Made by a program: the position numbers and the translations under genes. Source: Candidatus Tisiphia endosymbiont of Dascillus cervinus (GTDB taxonomy: Bacteria > Pseudomonadota > Alphaproteobacteria > Rickettsiales > Rickettsiaceae). Taken from it: a stretch of DNA of 64,000 nt. Shown here one piece after another: positions 56,736 through 64,000 of this stretch. The stretch spans positions 868,001 to 932,000 of the forward strand of contig NZ_OZ032146.1 of assembly GCF_964026405.1 (NCBI RefSeq). Direction: 5' to 3'. Within the stretch, counting starts at the first letter, position 1, and every line of letters begins with the position of its first letter. Below the pieces are notes generated by a model, which saw only the letters and a program-made list of their open reading frames with translations, was not told the origin of the DNA and ran no database searches.

Positions 56736-57719
56736 CTATTTTATTTTCTTGATACAGAAGTATAGAGCAAGGTACTTTATCACCAAAGTTTTTTAACCTA
56801 TAATCCTTGATCATATCTTCTTGATTGTTAGAACTCTTATCAAGCAAGGATATTTGATTAGCTTCCTGAGCAAATAAACAATTAATTTCTAAATCTTTTT
56901 GTTTATTGAAATCATTATTCCAAATTTTTCTCATTAAAGAGGTCTCGCAATTTTTTAATTCCTGCTGATAATTAAACTTAAGCTGTTCTAATTCTGTAGC
57001 ATGTTTGTCTTGATAATGTAAAGCATACGATTTATTGAAACTCTTAAATAAGCTTTTAAAGAGAAAATATAACAATAGAAGATTAGCAGTAATAAATGCT
57101 GTTAATATCCAAAATGGTCTTTTAATATCTGCTTTTACTTTATGCCAATATGTACTATTAATTGCCAAACTAATATTAAGTTGGTTAGAAGCGTTGATAG
57201 GATATATTTTATCTATTTGATAATTTTGAGTTTTGATATTTGAATAAAGAAATTTTTTATTGAGTTCTATCTTGTAATAAATGAATTCCGGAATATGCTT
57301 ATTCAATAATGCTCCCAAATTAAAAAGATTATAGTTTATACATTTTTCTGCCTCATTACATATCTCAAGTTCACTACCATTACTATTGATTGTAACATTT
57401 TTTTCCTGAATATTGCTAGATAAATGATACGCTAGAGAAGAGATTTTATTCATACTTACTGCTAGTATTTTATTATACTGGTTTTGTAGAATTTGTGTTT
57501 TTTCCATTTCAACTTTAGCATTATAATATTTATACAATGAAGCTATGATTGTACTATAAACTATAAAAATTAAGATAAATATATGGAATAAATTTTGCTT
57601 TAATTTATCTAAATATGGTGAATTTTGCTCCTTCATAACCCAATAAACTAATAGTTAGAGATTACACAGCTATTCTTTTGTTCGAAACGTAAGTTGGCTG
57701 CTTATAATAGTTGCGTAAT

Positions 57720-57876
57720 GTATACTGCTCGTAAATGAAGAATTGATAGACGATAGAATCAAAATCATGATAGTAGTAGGAATTACCAAGTCGAGGTGCT
57801 AGGCGTACATATAGTACGTGAGTACCGCAGATATTGGATAATGACGACGCAATTCTTGATTTTCATCGAGTATATC
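57720..57876. repeat. Dispersed repeat (gtatactgctcgtaaatgaag copy)
   Basis: It occupies the gene-less stretch 57637-58043. The first 70 bases match 33916-33985 closely, and GGCGTACATATAGTACGTGAG is the shared palindromic core. It ends TTTTCATCGAGTATA, inverted relative to the start. Confidence 0.75.
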
Positions 57877-58043
57877 TAAAACATCTAGGATTAATACCTA
57901 TTATTTAATTATATATCATACTTTTTATGCTACACTAAGTTACTATTATATCAATAATTTTATTTTTTTATTATAATAAATAATTGCTCTTAGATGGTAA
58001 AATTTAAATCAATAGTGATATTTTGGCTTAGGGACTAATTTGC

Positions 58044-58592
58044 TCAAAAATATTTACTACAGGCCTTCAAATATGAATATCCGGTTACTACAGTTAAAAG
58101 TGCAGCAATCCATAAAGCTATTTGACCTATTAAATCCATATAAATTATACCTGAACCTTTAGAACCAAGAATTAACGCTGACAAAGCAAACATTTGGGTA
58201 AATGTTTTAATCTTAGCTAATCTAGACACAGGAATACTTACTTGAATTAAAGCTAGAAATTCACGTAGTCCAGCCACTAAAAATTCACGAGCTAAAATTA
58301 ATAAGCACGGTATCTCTCCAGCTGCTCCTTTTTTTACCAACATTATAATTACACAACCTACTAATAATTTATCAGCTATTGGATCAAACATTTTACCAAA
58401 CCCTGATACTAAATCGAACTTCCTAGCAAGATAACCATCAAAAAAATCAGTAATACTAGCCAAAATAAATAATATCGCTGCAATTCTATGAGCGAGTTTA
58501 GAACCATCTAAATAAAAGGTCATTACAATAATTGGAATAACCACTATACGAGCTATCGTCAGATAATTTGGTATATTTTTGTCAATAGTCAT
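58044..58592 (-). CDS. pgsA: CDP-diacylglycerol-glycerol-3-phosphate 3-phosphatidyltransferase
   Basis: This 182-residue integral membrane enzyme makes phosphatidylglycerol-phosphate. The CDP-alcohol phosphotransferase motif DG(X)2AR(X)8G(X)3D(X)3D is exact in [26 protein letters not shown] (about residues 49-74). It begins [19 protein letters not shown], as PgsA usually does, and has several hydrophobic helices. Insertion sequence copy 4 ends 71 bases upstream of the start and may have replaced or altered its promoter; the coding region is intact. Confidence 0.94.
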   Translation of the reverse strand: MTIDKNIPNYLTIARIVVIPIIVMTFYLDGSKLAHRIAAILFILASITDFFDGYLARKFDLVSGFGKMFDPIADKLLVGCVIIMLVKKGAAGEIPCLLILAREFLVAGLREFLALIQVSIPVSRLAKIKTFTQMFALSALILGSKGSGIIYMDLIGQIALWIAALLTVVTGYSYLKACSKYF

Positions 58593-58662
58593 TTATTACA
58601 AATTTTTACTTCTTGATCTTTTTCTACAAACAACAGCGACGGATTATGATCTAAATATAAGG

Positions 58663-59772
58663 CAAAACTTACGCTATGTAAGGTTCTAAATAGCGTAAAG
58701 AGGGTGAACGTAACTGCTGTTGCATATAATGATCTAAAAGCCCTAACTTTATTTGATAAACCGTCTTACCTATTTTGTGTGCAGTTCTTTTTAGAAAAGT
58801 CCACACTAAAAATGCACAACTAATGTGATTACGCTGGATGCGTTGTTTTCTGCATTGGCATCGTTCTATACCGGTAAGTTGCTTGATTTCTCTATGCATG
58901 CTCTCAATTACCCAACGAAAGCCACACTCATCTTGTACGGCTTTAGAAGATTTTTGAGTTTTGTTATTGGTAACAATATAATCAACTCTGTTGGTAGAAA
59001 CAGTAAGTTTAAACAAATTAACATGCTTATCTTTTGCAAAGCCCTTTATATGAATCTCCACTCCGCTCTTAATTTCCTCATCTGAAAACGTTAACTTGCT
59101 AACAGCTTTATAAGGCTTAGAAGAGGAAGTTTTAGTAACGTTTCTATTTGCTTTAATAGGAGCATAATAATATTTACCCAAGGAATCAACATGTTGCATA
59201 ATTTTATGCGTAGCATACCATGTGTCAAAAAGCACAGTTTGAAAAGGAATCTTTTTGCTATACACAGCATTATTTAACATATTTAATAGGTGTTCTACTT
59301 TTGTCGCTCCATCATGTTCGGGCGAAAAAATTCGGTAATCTATTACCCAAAACTTATTAATATCCGGATTATAATATACCAAACTTACTACTCCTATACC
59401 AGTAGTAATACCACCTGTAGCCCCACTGTACTGTGATCTAGCAATTTCTATTTTCTTGGTATTTCTTTTATTTAACACCGTATCATCAAATATTGTATAT
59501 CCGTTAGGCGATAAAATAACATCATCCTTAATATGTTCCCATAACAAAGAAGGTGTATATTTTTCATTTTTTAAAAATCTATTAATAACATCATGGCTAC
59601 ATTTTTTGGCATGTTCAGCATAGTAGGTCAAACTATAATTCTTTTGACTCACTATTAGAAATTGACAGTAATCTGTCCTATTAACTGGTATTGCTTGCAA
59701 TTTTATCCTCTTGGCATTTGTAAATTATACTCAACATAATGTACCATTTTTTTTCTCATAGCGTAAGTTTTG
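58663..59772 (-). mobile_element. 1110-bp insertion sequence, copy 4
   Basis: The 16-bp terminal inverted repeats are flanked by a 4-bp duplication AAGG (58659-58662 and 59773-59776). It lies between pgsA and the ankyrin/TPR gene without breaking either. Confidence 0.95.
58669..59700 (-). CDS. DDE transposase (IS701/IS4-like), copy 4
   Basis: This 343-residue transposase differs from copy 1 by one residue near the C-terminus (FLVWTFLK instead of FLVWAFLK). The catalytic segments are unchanged. Confidence 0.9.
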   Translation of the reverse strand: MQAIPVNRTDYCQFLIVSQKNYSLTYYAEHAKKCSHDVINRFLKNEKYTPSLLWEHIKDDVILSPNGYTIFDDTVLNKRNTKKIEIARSQYSGATGGITTGIGVVSLVYYNPDINKFWVIDYRIFSPEHDGATKVEHLLNMLNNAVYSKKIPFQTVLFDTWYATHKIMQHVDSLGKYYYAPIKANRNVTKTSSSKPYKAVSKLTFSDEEIKSGVEIHIKGFAKDKHVNLFKLTVSTNRVDYIVTNNKTQKSSKAVQDECGFRWVIESMHREIKQLTGIERCQCRKQRIQRNHISCAFLVWTFLKRTAHKIGKTVYQIKLGLLDHYMQQQLRSPSLRYLEPYIA

Positions 59773-59833
59773 AAGGAAATAGGAACCATTTTTTATAAAA
59801 TAACTCAAAAAAACTAATCTATCTTGCCGTAAC

Positions 59834-62584
59834 TTAAATGCTAGTATCATTATCATCATTAACGCCTAATGGTTCTATCCCCTCTCTTTGTAAGTTCATT
59901 GCTAAAATCAAGTCTAAATCTAACTCTTGTGTACTAGTACTACACTCAGGCTCTCTAGGAAGAGAAGCTAAATAAGATGTTTCATCATCTACGCAAATAA
60001 TTTTTAAATATTTGCTTGCTATTGCCGCCTTCCTTACATCATTATGATCACCGTGATTGTTAAAAACAATTAAGTATTTGTTTTCAGGATTTTTACATAT
60101 CTCATCTGTATATATTCGCTTATTGTCGCTAGGAATTTTAACTTCCATCAATTTGTTAGGTATAATTTTTATCCCTTTACTCTTATGCTCTTTATTAATT
60201 AACCCTTGTGATATGGCAATCTCAAATTTCTTGAGTAGTTGATGATCCAATTTACCCGCTAGCTTTCGATCGATCGCCGCATAGAAGTCTGGTTTGCCTT
60301 CTATAGGATAAACATCCTGTTGATTAGAAGCATAAGTATCTTTACCAATACACCAAATATATGGTTGTTCTTTAATAGTAGTGTCTACTGATCTTGTAAG
60401 TAAATCTTGTTTTCTTTTCTGAAAGAAATCATGAACTATCCTTGGATCAAGCTTAGCAATAAAATCGTCTAACTCTTCAAACCCTTCTATAAAACCGATT
60501 GAAACAATATTACTTTCTTTTGTAGTCTCTGTGATAGCAGGCTGGACGGGTGTTTCTTCTTGCTTCGCTTGCTGTCTTTCTATTTCTTCTTGCTTCGCTT
60601 GAAGCACTTTTAATAATAAAATAAATTTCTCTTTTGTTAACAAATCTAAACTAGTTGCATCCCCTAAATAAGAAAGTGCTTTGTCAAATTCTCCTTTTTC
60701 TACATTTATGTAAAAAGCAAACTCATTAGCATAAGATAGTAATAGAGCTGACTTGTCACCTAAATTAGCATTAGTTTTTAGGGAATTTAAGCAGGCTTCA
60801 GATTTTTCTTCCAAGTTATTTTGCTTATAAAATACAAATTCTAGATATTTAAGAGGAAGGAAACCATGATGTTGTAAAATTTCGTTATGTTTTTGGTACT
60901 TCTCTTCAATAAATTTTAACCCTTTATCCCAAAACCCAGCTTTCTTACAAATTTCCAATATTTTAAATAGCTGAGTTGGTACATTATGTTCCTCCATACA
61001 AATATTGATTTCATCGCAACACTCAATGGCCTTATTAAATTCCTTCTTTTGTAAAAAGAATTTTATCCATATTTCTTTATAAATCTCTAGATAAGATCCA
61101 AGACCTTTAAGTGTATTCTCCTGGAAGAACGTACTTAATAATTGCGAAAGGACAGAATCTGGTTTAGATGCAAATTCAAGCATTATACTAGATAAATCTT
61201 TAAGTGTTGGATTTGTTACCTTCTGTGCATGATTTGTTAATGATGCTACACTGAGAGCATCTGGAGTAAATTTAACAATATTAAGCATTATTTCATATAA
61301 ATCTCTAAGATCACCATCTTTAATTTTCTCTATTTGCTTTGAAGCATTAGCAATATCAACAAGAGTAAGATAATGTTTAAATTGCTCTATTATTGCGTCC
61401 TGATCACCTGGCTTTGTTTCTTCTGCTTGGGCAAAATAGTCTGAAGACTTTGTTGTATCAAGATATTTCCACGCTAACCCTAGATTAAATAAGATACTAT
61501 ATTGACTTTCTAGATTGGGGTTAGATTGTTCTGTGACACCCAACTGAGCATATGCAAGATTAGCATATTTAATAGCATTATGGTAATCTGCTACTTCTAA
61601 GGACTCTGTACAAATTAAATTATATAAATCTGCTAGCAGAGCATTGCATTTCAAACTTTCAGCTTTCTCTATTATATATTTTTGTAATTTATCACTATCT
61701 TTAAACTTGTAGTACTCATATATTGCAATTAGTATCGATAAACTTTGCTGGGCGATAGCAGTTTTTTCTTCTTTTAAAGGACTTGGTAATTTACCAAGGG
61801 ATTTTTTTATATAACTAATAGCCTCGTTAAAATATCCTACTTGCTTATCATGCTCATGCGAAAAAATAGCCTGATAAAAACAGGCCATTCCTTTATAAAA
61901 CTCTGAATCTTCAGTTACATTAGATGACTTTACTACTCCCATCTTAGCTGTTACTTGTCCTGCTTTCACTAATCTATCGAGCTTGTCATAATCAAGCCCT
62001 ACGTTATTTTTTAAATGTGTCTGTGCTCCATGAAATTTTAATTTATCTACTATATTCTTATCTTGCTGTATAGTTGCTAGGTGAAGTGCCGTATTGCCTT
62101 GCTTATCTTGAATGTGTAACTTTACATTCTTAACAATGAGACTAGTAACGATATTTAAATTCTTAGCTATTACTGCAAGATGTAATGGAGTGTGTCCTTT
62201 AATATCCTGATGATTAGGATCAAATCCTATGCTGAGTAAAAAACCTACAATGTTTTCGGCTCCATAGATGACAGCTTCGGCAAGTAAAGTTGCCTTTATT
62301 GTTGAATCTTCTTGTTGTTTTAACTGATCTAGGAGAGATGAAGCATAACGGAATATTCTTTGTACTATACTATTATTTTTATCATCTCTAACTAAGGGTA
62401 CTAATTCATGAAATAAATCCTCGGAAGTAATGCTAAGGCACTTTGATAAATCAGTTTTCTCAAATAATACATCGAGTGCTTTACCATTATGAGACCTAAT
62501 AGAATATATAAAAGCCTTATTTAAAAATTCTGATTCTGATTTGTATTTGCTTAGATCAGTATCTTTTATTTTAATTTTTGCCAT
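59834..62584 (-). CDS. Ankyrin-TPR protein with unassigned C-terminal domain
   Basis: This 916-residue protein has no signal peptide. Residues about 100-200 form three ankyrin repeats (GHTPLHLAVIAKNLNIVTSL, GNTALHLATIQQDKNIVDKL). Residues about 225-690 are helical TPR-like repeats. A Gln/Glu-rich linker (ERQQAKQEETPVQPAITE) precedes a C-terminal globular domain (about 740-890). That domain holds HQLLKKFEIAISQGL, GIKIIPNKLMEVKIPSDNKR and KYLIVFNNHGDH, an order loosely like RelE-fold toxins. Ankyrin/TPR proteins of this size in rickettsiae are often host-directed, which is inference here. The frame is intact. Confidence 0.78.
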   Translation of the reverse strand: MAKIKIKDTDLSKYKSESEFLNKAFIYSIRSHNGKALDVLFEKTDLSKCLSITSEDLFHELVPLVRDDKNNSIVQRIFRYASSLLDQLKQQEDSTIKATLLAEAVIYGAENIVGFLLSIGFDPNHQDIKGHTPLHLAVIAKNLNIVTSLIVKNVKLHIQDKQGNTALHLATIQQDKNIVDKLKFHGAQTHLKNNVGLDYDKLDRLVKAGQVTAKMGVVKSSNVTEDSEFYKGMACFYQAIFSHEHDKQVGYFNEAISYIKKSLGKLPSPLKEEKTAIAQQSLSILIAIYEYYKFKDSDKLQKYIIEKAESLKCNALLADLYNLICTESLEVADYHNAIKYANLAYAQLGVTEQSNPNLESQYSILFNLGLAWKYLDTTKSSDYFAQAEETKPGDQDAIIEQFKHYLTLVDIANASKQIEKIKDGDLRDLYEIMLNIVKFTPDALSVASLTNHAQKVTNPTLKDLSSIMLEFASKPDSVLSQLLSTFFQENTLKGLGSYLEIYKEIWIKFFLQKKEFNKAIECCDEINICMEEHNVPTQLFKILEICKKAGFWDKGLKFIEEKYQKHNEILQHHGFLPLKYLEFVFYKQNNLEEKSEACLNSLKTNANLGDKSALLLSYANEFAFYINVEKGEFDKALSYLGDATSLDLLTKEKFILLLKVLQAKQEEIERQQAKQEETPVQPAITETTKESNIVSIGFIEGFEELDDFIAKLDPRIVHDFFQKRKQDLLTRSVDTTIKEQPYIWCIGKDTYASNQQDVYPIEGKPDFYAAIDRKLAGKLDHQLLKKFEIAISQGLINKEHKSKGIKIIPNKLMEVKIPSDNKRIYTDEICKNPENKYLIVFNNHGDHNDVRKAAIASKYLKIICVDDETSYLASLPREPECSTSTQELDLDLILAMNLQREGIEPLGVNDDNDTSI

Positions 62585-62720
62585 AAACCCTCTATTTTTG
62601 AGTTATATTATTAATCACATGGATAATATAGCATAAAATTTAGTGCCACTAATAACAAAAGATTTTTTTTTAGAAAATTATTTGAGTATACTAACCCATA
62701 GCTACATTTTTTGTGTAATC

Positions 62721-62823
62721 GTCATTGCGAGATACCTTTAGTGTCGTGGCGATCTGGTGAAGTGAGGCGTAATACTGCATAAAGATTGCCACGTCGCTGC
62801 TGTCGCAGCTCCTCGCAATGACG
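62721..62823. repeat. Palindromic dispersed repeat (cattgcgag type), first of a pair
   Basis: Outer arms GTCATTGCGAG and CTCGCAATGAC, inner GTGTCGTGGCGATCT and AGATTGCCACGTCGC. It lies in the gene-less stretch 62585-63003 beside a second member. Confidence 0.8.
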
Positions 62824-62841
62824 TTTGGGTAAAAGCCTTTC

Positions 62842-62945
62842 CGTCATTGCGAGAAGCCACCTTAGTGGCGACGAAGCAATCCAAAAGTTGCAACAGCACG
62901 CTGTTTATTTGGATTGCCACGCCACTTCGTGGCTCGCGATGATGG
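62842..62945. repeat. Palindromic dispersed repeat, second of a pair
   Basis: It starts CGTCATTGCGAGAAGCCACC and ends GTGGCTCGCGATGATGG, with inner GACGAAGCAATCC / GGATTGCC. It has the same family and orientation as the copy 19 bases before it. Confidence 0.8.
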
Positions 62946-63003
62946 CATGGACTCCGTCCAAACCCATCAATGGACTTCGTCCATATATGACGGTTCAGGA
63001 TGA

Positions 63004-64000
63004 CTATTTAAATAACCCTTTCAACCCTTTCTCAATGGTAGATTTTACTTTGTTGACAGGAACATTATTAGAAGGTTCTACATGTTGATCGTTTTGTGTT
63101 CCTTCTCCTTCAGATTGTTTATTTTTTCTTCCTCCAATAATATTTTTTAATATATCTTCAGGCTTTGTACCTTTCTTAACGCCATCAACCACACTATTTA
63201 CTAAATTTTTCGTAAGATATTCCTTTAATGCGTTAGTATCAAGTGTATGTTGTGGATTATTCAGATTGCCATACAGGCGAACTTTCAATGGTGGTATCGA
63301 ATTTATATTTACATTAACAACACTATCTATATCAAGTGTATATTTAGGCAGGTTAACATTTCCAGTAACTGTTATCTCTGACGAGGCAGCATCTAACTTA
63401 CCGTTTGTTATGTTAATTATACCTTCTGTTATTTCACTATCTACTACTAGTTTTTGGAACTTTGTTTCACCACTTGCCAAAGAAGCATCTAGCATTTTTA
63501 AAATAGTTGCCAGATTTTTAATATTTCTAAGGCTATCTAATAGTTTTTGCAGATCAAATCCACTAACTATACCGTCAGATGCTGTTAATGTTGCTTTACC
63601 GAATAAGTTACCTACATATTGAGATTGGCTTTGACCTTTTGTTTTGATATCTGTTATTAGATTAACCGTCCCTTGCGTAACTTTAATTTTATTGCCCTGT
63701 GAGACTATATTTTTTAACTTAGCATCTTTAAGACTAGCTTTAAAACTAACAGGTTGATTAACTTGTGAAGAAATTTGTCCAGTAGCGGTTAAACTTCCCC
63801 CAAATAAATTACCATTTAAAGATTTAATATCCAGCACACCACCTGCAAGTAACATAGTAGTTTTGACATTATCAAAGATCAGGCTTCCTTTAATGATCTT
63901 TTGTATAGTTAAAGTTAAGTCTCCATCAAGCTTATTTAAAAATGATAAATCTATAATGTCTTTAGACCAAGGCACAGAATTATTTACACTTTGCCCAGAA
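63004..64000 (-). CDS. AsmA family protein, C-terminal part (cut by window edge)
   Basis: The reverse strand is open from the right edge through 63004 and gives about 331 residues. It is beta-rich with repeating units typical of AsmA/TamB-like envelope proteins. LNGNLFGGSLTATGQISSQV is AsmA-like, followed by GIVSGFDLQKLLDSL and ASSEITVTGNVNLPKYTLDI. The tail is basic and ends KSTIEKGLKGLFK. AsmA-like proteins bridge the periplasm and affect outer-membrane lipid homeostasis. A GTG at 63973-63975 is inside the frame and is not the start; the true start lies beyond 64000. Confidence 0.85.
   Translation of the reverse strand, partial: SGQSVNNSVPWSKDIIDLSFLNKLDGDLTLTIQKIIKGSLIFDNVKTTMLLAGGVLDIKSLNGNLFGGSLTATGQISSQVNQPVSFKASLKDAKLKNIVSQGNKIKVTQGTVNLITDIKTKGQSQSQYVGNLFGKATLTASDGIVSGFDLQKLLDSLRNIKNLATILKMLDASLASGETKFQKLVVDSEITEGIINITNGKLDAASSEITVTGNVNLPKYTLDIDSVVNVNINSIPPLKVRLYGNLNNPQHTLDTNALKEYLTKNLVNSVVDGVKKGTKPEDILKNIIGGRKNKQSEGEGTQNDQHVEPSNNVPVNKVKSTIEKGLKGLFK

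Larger units (their letters stand above)
55089..57636 (-). pseudogene. Membrane sensor histidine-kinase-like gene split by an insertion sequence
   Basis: The gene runs 57636 to 56736 and resumes at 55621 to 55089. Removing the insertion and one CTAT duplication restores one frame of 477 residues (junction LLYQENKIEEINASKLVDLF). Helix 1 (residues 16-34) and helix 2 (about 180-200) bracket a ~145-residue periplasmic domain. A coiled coil follows, and the C-terminal half resembles a degenerate GHKL ATPase: SNAVLYQIIYSVINYLFFLL as the N box, then ELRFEYDGYPIM. A phospho-acceptor His is not evident. The stop overlaps the NB-ARC gene start. Confidence 0.72.

Overview
The window looks like chromosome from an obligate intracellular alphaproteobacterium of the Rickettsiaceae: AT-rich DNA, lipid A and Kdo genes, split core operons, short palindromic repeats scattered between genes, and the remains of a Ti-type conjugative element (traA/traD) of the kind known as RAGE in rickettsiae. 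Products are assigned from residue motifs and recalled family architecture; no database search was possible. The exact genus (Rickettsia, torix-type Rickettsia/Tisiphia, Megaira) cannot be fixed from this sequence.

Bases 1-31 kb are mostly housekeeping. They hold alaS (cut by the window edge), a PLP aminotransferase, a pair of membrane proteins resembling the PilM/N and PilO scaffold of type IV pilus or type II secretion systems, an exported adenosine deaminase-like protein, an SMR exporter, lpxK with a lipid A acyltransferase, a double-HTH regulator and an M24 aminopeptidase. A minus-strand block follows with mlaA, mlaC, prs, alr, mlaE and mlaF (retrograde phospholipid transport interleaved with nucleotide and cell-wall precursor genes). 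Next is a plus-strand block: aatA, a DUF374 acyltransferase, waaA and idi. Then come tRNA-Ala, a HAD phosphatase, ftsZ, a DinJ/YafQ toxin-antitoxin pair and fumC.

Bases 31-57 kb are accessory and decayed. They contain a frameshifted DUF2278 gene, a POT peptide transporter, an intergenic region of nested palindromes, an MNT/HEPN pair, a lipoprotein, a relaxase-helicase truncated by an insertion sequence, a frameshifted traD, leucine-rich-repeat genes, an orphan nucleotidyltransferase, and fragments of IS110, ISAs1 and Tn5-like IS4 transposases. One fragment of the IS110 transposase lies between two ~430-bp inverted arms. Two intact IS982 copies and four copies of a 1110-bp IS lie here or just downstream. 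One of these IS copies cleanly splits a membrane sensor-kinase-like gene. That gene is translationally coupled to an exported NB-ARC/TPR protein and faces a small HTH regulator; this module is the most interesting one in the window.

Bases 58-64 kb return to core functions (pgsA, an AsmA-like protein running off the edge) around a 916-residue ankyrin/TPR protein with an unassigned C-terminal domain.
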